NCBI GenBank assembly: GCA_010027105.1
Contig: RGVT01000192.1
Span: forward strand, 1 to 5,398
Reading direction: 5' to 3'
Length of the DNA: 5,398 nt
Source of the DNA: Planctomycetia bacterium
GTDB taxonomy: Bacteria; Planctomycetota; Planctomycetia; Pirellulales; UBA1268
In this document: positions 1 through 5,398 of the stretch, in pieces
Position numbering within the stretch: position 1 is the first letter of the stretch
Layout: every line of letters begins with the position of its first letter
The notes under the pieces: generated by a model
Told to the model about the DNA's origin: nothing
What the model saw: the letters and a program-made list of their open reading frames with translations, nothing else
The model's database searches: none
Translations under genes and position numbers: made by a program

Positions 1-1589
1 ACGAGAAAAACCCGGCCTTGAGCGTGGGTAGGAAGCTCCTCGGCACCTCGAAGCGAGCGTCGCATCCAGCCAGGCCAGTCCCGGCTGGTGCTCCTCATGG
101 TCCTCGCTGCTCGGCCGTCGCTTGCCGAAGTGCCATTGGCCGACCTATCCTTGCTGCCGCGGTCACCCGCCTCGTGGTATTCCGCGTCCTGGTTGACGTT
201 CCACACGTCGTACACCTGCCGGCCGGCGAGGATGTTCCGGGCCGCGAGCAGGGCCGTCATCATGGCGTGGTCCTGGTTGTTGTATTTGTGCATGCCGTTG
301 CGACCCACGAGGTGCAGCCCGGGATAATCCGCGTCGAGGCCGTCGCGGATCGTGCGCAAGTGCGTCGCGTAGTCGTCGTCGTACACAGGATACGCCTTCG
401 GCTGGCGGACGACGTGGCCGTCGAGCACGTCGCCCGGGGCCACGAGGCCGAGCGAGGCGAGCTCCCGCGTCGCCAGGGCGATGAGGTCCGGGTCCGTCAT
501 CGTCCACAGCCCGTCCCCCTCGAAACAAAAATATTCGAGGCCGTAGCAGGCGAGGTCGGGGTTGGGCACCATCTCGGGCGACCAGCTGCCGAAATTCTGC
601 ACGCGGCCCACCTTCACGCCCGGCTCGTGGATGTAGATCCAGTTGTCAGCGAACGGCCGGCTCGGCCGCACGACGAGGGCCACCGTGAGGAAGTCGCGGT
701 AGCGGAGCTTGCCTGCCGCGTCGAGCACGCGTGCCGGCAGGGCGGGAGCGATCGCCCGTGCGAGTTCGCGGAGCGGGGCCGATGAGATCACGTGGTCGGA
801 GTGCACGCTGCGCGCCGCGCCATCCTGCTCGTAGTCCACCCGCCAGCCTCCGCCGGGCAGGCGCGTGAGGCCGGTCGCGCGGGCATTCATTTCGATCGTG
901 CCGCCCTAGGCGCGGGTCCGGTCGGCCGCCGCCTCCCACATCATCCCGGGGCCCTTGCGGGGATAGCGGAACGTGTCGATTAGCGTCTTGATCGTCTGCG
1001 TGCGGTCCTTCGGCGCCCGCTTCGGCAGCAGGGCCGCCATGATCGCCTTCGAGAGCGAGAGCCCCTTGATCCGCTGCGCGGCCCAGTCGGCCGAGATCTC
1101 CCGGCAGCTCATCCCCCACACCTTCTCGGTGTAGGTCTTGAAGAAGATCCCGAACAGCCGCCTGCCGAACTGGTTGCTCACCCAGTCTTCGAACGATTTG
1201 GGATCAGGCACCGGAAAGAGCCGGGCCCAGGCGTAGGAGGCCACGCAGCGGGCCGATTCCACGAGGCCGAGGTTTTTCAGGGCCTCGCCCGCCTTGAGGG
1301 GATAGGAGTAGAACCTGCCTCCGTAGTAGATCCGCGACGACCGCGGCCGGTGGAGGAGGTCGTCGCCCAGGAGTTCGGTCCACAGGTCCTCCACCTCCTG
1401 GCTCTTGGAGAAGAACCGATGCCCGCCGATGTCGAACCGGAAGCCCTTGTATTCGACGGTCCGCGAGATGCCGCCGACGTAGCGGGGGTCCTGCTCGAGC
1501 ACGGTCACCTCCGCCCCCTCGCGCCTGAGGAGGTGGGCGGCCGTGAGGCCGGCCGGACCGGCACCGATGATTGTGACCGTGGGAGTCAT
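1..1589 (-). pseudogene. FAD-dependent oxidoreductase (UDP-galactopyranose mutase / protoporphyrinogen oxidase-like), split by an in-frame amber stop, partial at left edge
   Basis: Flavoprotein of the NAD(P)/FAD-dependent amine-oxidase-like superfamily, often found in polysaccharide clusters; the substrate is unknown. The N-terminus has the dinucleotide-binding motif GAGPAG (residues 9-14), an acidic residue ending the second strand (E32), and a GGH-R-FFSK segment near residues 55-62 typical of the UGM-like group. Residue 228 is TAG (906-908). Translation in the same frame continues without another stop to the window edge and contains clear family sequence: NWIYIHEPGVKVGRVQNFG, then GRNGMHKYNNQDH near residue 430, the C-terminal FAD-contacting region. 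Recognisable family sequence ends with YHEAG at about base 165 (about 475 residues in all). Beyond that the frame stays open but third positions become much less GC-rich, so the true C-terminus is uncertain. The start is ATG at 1587-1589, with no convincing Shine-Dalgarno. Assignment to the superfamily is firm; a specific enzyme name is not. The single stop could be real, read through, or a base error. Confidence 0.85.
906..1589 (-). CDS. N-terminal fragment (227 aa) of the FAD-dependent oxidoreductase
   Basis: This is the part of the flavoprotein that would be made if the amber codon at 906-908 ends translation. It holds the FAD Rossmann motif and the first substrate-domain helices, ending in DRTRA. 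It lacks the second half of the substrate domain and the C-terminal FAD-binding segment, so it should not be an active enzyme alone. The remainder could only be made separately by reinitiation, for instance at ATG 888-890 just past the stop, for which I see no ribosome-binding site. An automated annotation would probably list this fragment as a complete gene. Confidence 0.6.
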   Translation of the reverse strand: MTPTVTIIGAGPAGLTAAHLLRREGAEVTVLEQDPRYVGGISRTVEYKGFRFDIGGHRFFSKSQEVEDLWTELLGDDLLHRPRSSRIYYGGRFYSYPLKAGEALKNLGLVESARCVASYAWARLFPVPDPKSFEDWVSNQFGRRLFGIFFKTYTEKVWGMSCREISADWAAQRIKGLSLSKAIMAALLPKRAPKDRTQTIKTLIDTFRYPRKGPGMMWEAAADRTRA

Positions 1590-1707
1590 TGCATGTAGTA
1601 AACACCAACGCCCGCGAGTCGAACAGCAGATCTCATCATTTTCTCATATGAACGACGATCTCCCCGTACAGCTTTGAAATTGTGCCGCAGTCCGATCGGC
1701 GTCACCT
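1590..1707. other. Lower-GC spacer between rfbC and the flavoprotein gene
   Basis: This 118-base spacer is close to half GC, well below the flanking genes, and breaks the otherwise gapless gene series. On the minus strand it contains AT-rich stretches (around 1640-1680) that could hold a separate promoter for the flavoprotein, but no pair of -35/-10 boxes stands out. A minus-strand frame ends at 1586-1588 with TGA, overlapping the flavoprotein ATG as ATGA. It could encode a 17-residue peptide from the ATG pair near 1634-1639, but there is no Shine-Dalgarno and its codons are not like those of the neighbouring genes. No terminator-like stem was found; CCGATCGG near 1692-1699 is only a short palindrome. 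Confidence 0.5.
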
Positions 1708-2238
1708 TCACGTTTCCAACGGTTGACGGTCCGCGTCCTTCGCCGACAGGATCGGCGGGCCGGAGAGCGGCCAGGCGATGGCGAGCGTGGGGTCGTTCCA
1801 GACGATGCAGCGTTCGGCCGCGGGGGCGTAGTAGTCGGTGGTCTTGTAGAGCACCTCGGCCACTGGCGACGTGACCAAAAACCCGTGCGCGAATCCGGCG
1901 GGGATCCACATCTGCCGGCGGTTGGCCGCCGAGAGTTCGATCGCCACCCAGCGGCCGCGCGTCGGGGAGCCGGGGCGGATGTCGACGGCCACGTCGTAGA
2001 CGCTCCCCACGACCACCCGCACGAGCTTTCCCTGCGGCTGCTCGACCTGGTAGTGCAGCCCACGCAGCACGCCGGATCGGCTCACGCTATGGTTGTCCTG
2101 CACGAACGTCACCGGCCCGCCGACCGCCGCTGCGAACGCCCGCTCGTTGAAACTTTCGAAGAAGCAGCCGCGGTCGTCCTCGTAGACCCGCGGCTCGACG
2201 ACGAGGACGCCGGGGAGGTCGGTAGGCGTGACGATCAT
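1708..2238 (-). CDS. rfbC: dTDP-4-dehydrorhamnose 3,5-epimerase
   Basis: Cytoplasmic RmlC-type cupin that epimerises C3 and C5 of dTDP-4-keto-6-deoxy-D-glucose, the third step to dTDP-L-rhamnose. At 176 residues it is near the usual family length (about 180). Visible family signatures are DDRG-FFESFN (21-31), QDNHSVS (47-53), RGLHYQ with the catalytic-base histidine at 62, QGKLVRV (69-75), the barrel segment WIPAGFAHGF (111-120), and YKTTDYYAP (131-139), which carries the conserved tyrosines. Cofactor is not required in this family, and none is suggested here. The start ATG at 2236-2238 overlaps the rfbA stop as ATGA and is preceded by a good Shine-Dalgarno, GAGGAG, at 2247-2252 with 8 bases of spacing. 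The gene looks intact and has the same codon style as its neighbours. Confidence 0.97.
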   Translation of the reverse strand: MIVTPTDLPGVLVVEPRVYEDDRGCFFESFNERAFAAAVGGPVTFVQDNHSVSRSGVLRGLHYQVEQPQGKLVRVVVGSVYDVAVDIRPGSPTRGRWVAIELSAANRRQMWIPAGFAHGFLVTSPVAEVLYKTTDYYAPAAERCIVWNDPTLAIAWPLSGPPILSAKDADRQPLET

Positions 2239-3122
2239 CGGGCCGGCTCCTCGCGGAGCAGGTCGCGGAGATACGCGCCATAGCCGCTTCTGGCCACCTG
2301 CGACGCCAGCCGCTCGAGTGCCGCGCCGTCGATCCAGCCGTTGCGCCAGGCGATCTCCTCGGGGCAGCAGATCTTGAGACCCTGCCGCTTCTCGAGCGAC
2401 TGGATGAACTGCCCCGCCTCGAGGAGGCTGTCGTGCGTGCCGGTGTCGAGCCAGGCGTCGCCCCGGCCCATGCGCTCGACCGTGAGCAGGCCGCGGTCCA
2501 GGTACGCCCGGTTGACGTCGGTGATCTCGAGCTCGCCCCGCGGGCTCGGCCGCAGCCCGCGGGCGATCTCCACCACCTGCTCGTCGTAAAAATAGAGCCC
2601 CGTGACGGCGTGCCGGCTGCGCGGGGCGGAGGGCTTCTCCTCGATCGACACCGCCCGGCCGGCAGCGTCGAACTCCACCACGCCGTACCGCTCCGGGTCG
2701 GAGACGGGGTAGGCGAACACGGTGGCGCCGCCGTGCCTGGAAGCTGCCGCATGGAGGCGGTCGCCGAGCTTGTGACCGTAGAAGATGTTGTCGCCGAGCA
2801 CGAGCGCCGAGGGGCCGCCGGCGAGAAACTCGGCTCCGATCAGGAAGGCCTGCGCGAGCCCCTCGGGCCGCGGCTGGACGGCGTAGGAGAGCGACACCCC
2901 CCACTGCGACCCGTCGCCGAGCAGATCGCAAAACCGCGGCGTGTCCTGCGGCGTCGAGATCACGAGGATCTCGCGGATCCGCGCGAGCAGAAGCGCGCTC
3001 AGCGGATAGTACACGAGCGGCTTGTTGTACACCGGCAGCAGCTGCTTGCTGACCGCGAGCGTCACGGGATGGAGCCGCGTGCCGCTGCCACCGGCGAGGA
3101 TGATTCCCCTGCGAACGCTCAT
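2235..3122 (-). CDS. rfbA: Glucose-1-phosphate thymidylyltransferase
   Basis: Cytoplasmic nucleotidyltransferase (RmlA) that joins dTTP and glucose-1-phosphate to make dTDP-glucose and pyrophosphate, the first and usually feedback-controlled step of dTDP-rhamnose synthesis. At 295 residues it matches the short RmlA form (about 290). The N-terminal nucleotide-binding signature GGSGTRLHPVT is at 11-21, with the conserved lysine K26 in SKQLLP. QPRPEGLAQAF (83-93) contacts base and sugar, LGDN at 109-112 gives the metal-binding D111, YGVVEFD is at 146-152, EEKP at 161-164, and TGLYFYD ends at the second conserved aspartate, D180. The start ATG at 3120-3122 overlaps the rfbD stop as ATGA. An in-frame extension upstream is possible but lies wholly inside rfbD and lacks family sequence, so this start is preferred. 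No damage is seen. Confidence 0.97.
   Translation of the reverse strand: MSVRRGIILAGGSGTRLHPVTLAVSKQLLPVYNKPLVYYPLSALLLARIREILVISTPQDTPRFCDLLGDGSQWGVSLSYAVQPRPEGLAQAFLIGAEFLAGGPSALVLGDNIFYGHKLGDRLHAAASRHGGATVFAYPVSDPERYGVVEFDAAGRAVSIEEKPSAPRSRHAVTGLYFYDEQVVEIARGLRPSPRGELEITDVNRAYLDRGLLTVERMGRGDAWLDTGTHDSLLEAGQFIQSLEKRQGLKICCPEEIAWRNGWIDGAALERLASQVARSGYGAYLRDLLREEPAR
2247..2252 (-). promoter_or_regulatory. Ribosome-binding site of rfbC
   Basis: GAGGAG on the minus strand, 8 bases before the rfbC ATG and lying inside the end of rfbA. It supports the ATG at 2236-2238 as the start and means rfbC does not depend only on coupling to rfbA translation. Confidence 0.75.
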
Positions 3123-4033
3123 GATGCCAGTCTCGAGTCGTATGCCGCCTCGGCGGCGAGCGCGCCGAGCACGGGAGCGGCGGCATCCTCCCATCCGGGC
3201 AGCCGTCTGCCGAGGGTGGCCTCGAGTTTCGCGACGCGCAGCCGCGAATTGGCGGGCCGCCGGGCGGGCGTGGGATAGTCGGCGGTGGGGATCGCGATCA
3301 CGTTCTCGGGCGGGCAGCGGAGCAACGCTCCCGCGTCGCGGGCCGTTGCCAGGATCGACCGGGCGAAGCGACACCACGTGGTGTCGCCGTGCGGGGCGAG
3401 GTGGTAGAGGCCGTCGGCGGGCCGTGCCGGCCCGGCCGCCCGCCGCAGAAACGCCGCCGTCACGTCGGCCACGAGGCCCGCGGGGGTCGGCGTGCCGTGC
3501 TGGTCGTCCACCACGCGCAGCTCGGCGCGGTCGCGGGCCAGGGTGAGGATCGTGCGGGCGAAGTTGCGGCCCCGGGGGGCGAACACCCAGCTCGTGCGGA
3601 AGATCCAGTGCCGGCAGCCGGTCGCTGCGATCGCCTGCTCTCCCGCGAGCTTCGTCGCCCCGTAGGCCGACAGCGGGTTGGGGAGGTCGGCTTCGGAGTA
3701 GGGCCCGGGCTTCGTGCCGTCGAACACGTAGTCGGTGGAGTAGTGGACGAGGAGCGCCCCCGTGCGCCGGGCCGCGTCGGCGAGCACGGCCACGGCCTCG
3801 GCGTTCACGAGCCGCGCCCGGGCGGATTCGGCCTCGGCCTTGTCGACGGCGGTGTAGGCGGCGGCGTTTACGATCGCGTCGGGCCGGGCGTCGAGCACGA
3901 GGGCCGCGAGGTCGGCGGGCCGTTCGAGGTCGGCCTCGCCCCGGCCGCAGGCGGTCACCGTGCCGAGGGTTTCGAGCCGCGGCAGGAGTTGGCCCCCCAC
4001 CTGGCCGTCGCGGCCGAGGAGCAGGATCTTCAT
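3119..4033 (-). CDS. rfbD: dTDP-4-dehydrorhamnose reductase
   Basis: Cytoplasmic short-chain dehydrogenase/reductase family enzyme (RmlD) that reduces the 4-keto group of dTDP-6-deoxy-L-lyxo-4-hexulose with NAD(P)H, the last step to dTDP-L-rhamnose. At 304 residues it has the usual length (about 290-300). The Rossmann motif is GRDGQVGG (7-14), VNAAAYTAVDKAE spans 55-67, and the active site is STDYVFDG (99-106) with Y124 and K128 in YGATK. RTSWVF and DDQHGTPT follow, as expected for RmlD. The ATG at 4031-4033 overlaps the rfbB stop as ATGA, and there is no strong Shine-Dalgarno, so translation probably depended on coupling to rfbB. Because rfbB is frameshifted upstream, ribosomes starting at rfbB would now arrive in the rfbD frame without stopping (see the 650-codon frame). 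The rfbD sequence itself looks intact. Confidence 0.96.
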   Translation of the reverse strand: MKILLLGRDGQVGGQLLPRLETLGTVTACGRGEADLERPADLAALVLDARPDAIVNAAAYTAVDKAEAESARARLVNAEAVAVLADAARRTGALLVHYSTDYVFDGTKPGPYSEADLPNPLSAYGATKLAGEQAIAATGCRHWIFRTSWVFAPRGRNFARTILTLARDRAELRVVDDQHGTPTPAGLVADVTAAFLRRAAGPARPADGLYHLAPHGDTTWCRFARSILATARDAGALLRCPPENVIAIPTADYPTPARRPANSRLRVAKLEATLGRRLPGWEDAAAPVLGALAAEAAYDSRLAS

Positions 4034-5053
4034 GGGCCGTACTGCCGGGCGATCCAGTCGCGGTAGCCGCCGCTCGTGATGTCGGCCACCCAGTCCTGGT
4101 TGTCGAGATACCAGTGGACGGTCTTGCGGAGGCCCGTCTCGAACGTCTCGGCCGGCCGCCAGCCGAGCAGCCGCGCTATTTTCGCGGCGTCGACCGCGTA
4201 GCGGCGGTCGTGCCCCGGGCGGTCCTTCACGAACGTGATCTGCTCGGCGTAGCCCCGGCCGTCGGGCCGGGGCCGTTCGGCGTCGAGCAGCCGGCAGAGC
4301 GCGTGCACCACCTCGAGGTTCGGCTGCTCGTTCCAGCCGCCGATGTTGTAGGTCTCGCCGGGCGTGCCCGCCTCGAGCACCCGGCGGATCGCGGCCGTGT
4401 GGTCCTTCACATACAGCCAGTCGCGGACCTGCCTGCCGTCGCCGTAGATCGGCAGCGGCCTGCCGGCGAGCGCGTGGTGGATGCACAGCGGGATCAGCTT
4501 CTCGGGGAACTGCAGCGGGCCGTAGTTGTTGGAGCAGTTGGTGGTGATCACCGGCAGGCCGTACGTGTGGTGGTAGGCCCGGACGAGGTGGTCGGAGGCG
4601 GCCTTGCTCGCCGAGTAGGGGCTGTTGGGCTCGTAGGCCCGGTCCTCGCGGAACGGGGCGTCGCCGGGGGCGAGCGAGCCGTAGACCTCGTCGGTCGAGA
4701 CGTGCACGAAGCGAAACGCGTCGCGGGCCCCGCTCGGGAGCGACTCCCAGTGGCTGCGGGCCGCGTGCAAGAGCCGGAACGTGCCGACGACATTGGTGCG
4801 GATGAAGTCCTCCGGCCCGTGGATCGAACGGTCGACGTGGCTCTCGGCGGCGAAGTGCACGATCGCCCGCACGCCGTGCCCGGCGAGGAGCTGCTCCACG
4901 AGCGGCCCGTCGCAGATGTCGCCGCGTACGAACACGTGCCGCGGATCGCCCGCGAGCCCGGCGAGAGTTCACCACCGGCTCGCCGCCGGCGACGAGCCAG
5001 TCGAGCACGAAGTTGCCGCCGATGAAACCGGCTCCGCCGGTGACGAGGATCAT
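4030..5053 (-). pseudogene. rfbB: dTDP-glucose 4,6-dehydratase, frameshifted with loss of about 12 codons near the N-terminus
   Basis: RmlB is an NAD-dependent extended SDR enzyme that converts dTDP-glucose to dTDP-4-keto-6-deoxyglucose, the second step of the pathway. The first 29 codons (5053-4967) read as family N-terminus, with the GGAGFIGG nucleotide loop and ending EPVVN. The next family sequence, LAGLAGDPRHVFVRGD, is in another frame from 4965 and continues for 311 residues to TGA at 4030-4032. It has FAAESHVDRSI, the catalytic STDEVYG, YSASK (Tyr and Lys of the active site), NNYGP and DWLYVKDH. Family members carry about 12 more residues at the junction, including D-K-L-T-Y-A-G-N, where the aspartate contacts the NAD ribose. 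The length of 1024 bases is not a multiple of three; adding about 35 gives a normal 352-residue protein. The ATG at 5051-5053 is supported by GAGG at 5062-5065. The gene is non-functional as written; an assembly error is the alternative. Confidence 0.88.
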
Positions 5054-5061
5054 TCCATCTA

Positions 5062-5065
5062 CCTC
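5062..5065 (-). promoter_or_regulatory. Ribosome-binding site of rfbB
   Basis: GAGG on the minus strand with 8 bases of spacing to ATG 5051-5053. It decides the start in favour of this ATG over the GTG at 5069-5071, which lies upstream of the site, and it fits the family start M-I-L-V-T-G-G. Confidence 0.65.
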
Positions 5066-5094
5066 ACGCACCCTTCAGAACGAACGGTCGCTCT

Positions 5095-5123
5095 GGTACA
5101 ACCGACGCCGCAATCACGGTCAA
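5095..5123 (-). promoter_or_regulatory. Weak sigma-70-like promoter candidate for the rfb cluster
   Basis: On the minus strand TTGACC (5118-5123) matches five of six bases of the -35 consensus. Exactly 17 bases later comes TGTACC (5095-5100), a poor -10 box with three of six matches. It lies about 40 bases upstream of the rfbB ATG, a sensible place for the operon promoter. Spacing and position favour it; the weak -10 box argues against confidence. Confidence 0.3.
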
Positions 5124-5301
5124 TGCGATGATTGGGCATTGATCAAATGTGCGCACGGTCGCTGCATGAGGCGCGTGTGCACCGGAGTGACGAAAAATGG
5201 TTCTGCCGGCAATATGGCATCTGCGACACGGTACTTTTTCTGACCGATGCACGGTTTCCGTCTTCGCCGTCCAAGGTTGGACAGCAGCATACCTCGCCTA
5301 C

Positions 5302-5398
5302 TGACCTGCCCCCAAGAATGGAACCAGTGTCTATCACCAGGGTAGACCTGCCAAGGGATCGCCCCTTTCCGCTTGGTGAGGCGTAGCCGAACCAAGCG
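5302..5398. mobile_element. Possible end of an IS3-like insertion sequence, continuing beyond the right edge
   Basis: TGACCTGCCCCCAAG begins at 5302 and has the form of an IS3-family terminal repeat (TGA start followed by a C-rich tract). GACCTGCC is repeated at 5345-5352, and a strong hairpin follows at 5370-5398. No transposase motif is visible in the short stretch available, and the opposite end and target duplication lie outside the window, so this is only a suggestion from the look of the terminus. Confidence 0.27.
5370..5398. repeat. Perfect inverted repeat / hairpin at the window edge
   Basis: CGCTTGGT (5370-5377) pairs perfectly with ACCAAGCG (5391-5398). Inside are opposed GA and GA dinucleotides (potential tandem G-A pairs), then GGC pairing with GCC around a GTA loop. 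That makes an 8-bp outer and 3-bp inner stem. There is no T-tract visible after either arm, so an intrinsic terminator is not shown. It may be part of a mobile or repetitive element; the stem could extend past the window. Confidence 0.6.

Larger units (their letters stand above)
3119..5071 (-). other. Chimeric 650-codon open frame joining the rfbB start to rfbD
   Basis: Reading from GTG 5069-5071 (or the better ATG 5051-5053), the frame gives the RfbB N-terminus for 29 residues. It then runs through rfbB out of frame for about 310 arginine- and alanine-rich codons without a stop, and enters rfbD in its own frame at 4033. Only the ends resemble proteins; the middle is an off-frame product of GC-rich sequence. 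It should not be annotated as a genuine fusion enzyme, but an automated caller may report it as one long RfbD. Confidence 0.7.
5072..5398. other. Upstream region without a supported gene
   Basis: About 327 bases, visibly less GC-rich than the rfb genes, with several short open frames on both strands (up to about 90 codons). None shows a family motif, and none has codon use like the adjacent genes. It contains the promoter candidate, a short palindrome GTCCAA-GG-TTGGAC at 5269-5282 (loop too small for a stable hairpin), a possible IS end from 5302, and the hairpin at the right edge. Confidence 0.6.

Noticed and set aside
18..785. Long plus-strand open frame (255 codons)
   Set aside because: It is antisense to the flavoprotein's C-terminal half, has no recognisable motif, and is rich in R, V, H and E as expected for the complement of a GC-rich gene.
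1708..3186. 492-codon minus-strand frame ending as RfbC, suggesting an N-terminal extension or fusion
   Set aside because: Only the last 176 residues are protein-like; the upstream part is rfbA read out of frame, and the ATG at 2238 has a good Shine-Dalgarno.
2433..3278. Plus-strand open frame of 281 codons opposite rfbA and rfbD
   Set aside because: Composition and position are those of an antisense shadow of two well-supported genes.
4030..4935. rfbB as an intact 301-residue gene starting at GTG 4935
   Set aside because: This start would remove the GGAGFIGG nucleotide loop and the first Rossmann unit, and it has no convincing ribosome-binding site; the real start is the ATG at 5053.
4114..5025. 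Plus-strand open frame of 303 codons opposite rfbB
   Set aside because: It is an antisense shadow; the minus strand carries unmistakable RmlB motifs across the same interval.
5269..5282. GTCCAA-GG-TTGGAC palindrome as a terminator or operator
   Set aside because: The loop is only two bases, no T-tract follows, and there is no second copy to support a regulator site.
5120..5395. Short open frames on both strands in the upstream region
   Set aside because: They have no family motif, no ribosome-binding site, no neighbour-like codon use, and overlap one another on both strands.

Overview
The window is a stretch of GC-rich bacterial chromosome. All genes I can support lie on the minus strand and form a dTDP-L-rhamnose cluster followed by a flavoprotein gene. 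In transcription order (right to left) they are rfbB (dTDP-glucose 4,6-dehydratase, frameshifted), rfbD (dTDP-4-dehydrorhamnose reductase), rfbA (glucose-1-phosphate thymidylyltransferase), rfbC (dTDP-4-dehydrorhamnose 3,5-epimerase), and an FAD-dependent oxidoreductase of the UDP-galactopyranose mutase / protoporphyrinogen-oxidase-like superfamily. The last gene carries an in-frame amber stop and runs off the left edge. High third-position GC and the gene types suggest a GC-rich Gram-negative bacterium. A planctomycete or a proteobacterium would fit, but the sequence does not settle this.

Layout. Bases 1-1589 hold the flavoprotein gene, interrupted by TAG at 906-908 but open on both sides of it. 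Bases 1590-1707 are a lower-GC spacer. Bases 1708-5053 are the four rfb genes, joined by three identical 4-base ATGA stop/start overlaps, which implies one transcript with translational coupling. Bases 5054-5398 are a lower-GC upstream region with the rfbB ribosome-binding site, a weak promoter candidate, a possible insertion-sequence end and a strong hairpin at the right edge of the window.

Function. RfbA activates glucose-1-phosphate to dTDP-glucose, RfbB would oxidise and dehydrate it to the 4-keto-6-deoxy sugar, RfbC epimerises C3 and C5, and RfbD reduces the product to dTDP-L-rhamnose for surface polysaccharide. The flavoprotein probably acts on another sugar nucleotide or in the same envelope pathway, but its substrate cannot be read from the sequence.

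The main point of interest is damage. rfbB has lost about 12 codons that family members carry just after the first Rossmann strand-helix unit (including the conserved D-K-L-T-Y-A-G-N region), and its frame is shifted. The flavoprotein has a single premature stop at a position where glutamine is the natural guess. RfbA, RfbC and RfbD look intact. Either the cluster has begun to decay, or the assembly contains errors at two places. The rfbB shift also joins the rfbB start to the rfbD frame, producing a misleading 650-codon open frame. I see no new biological system beyond this.
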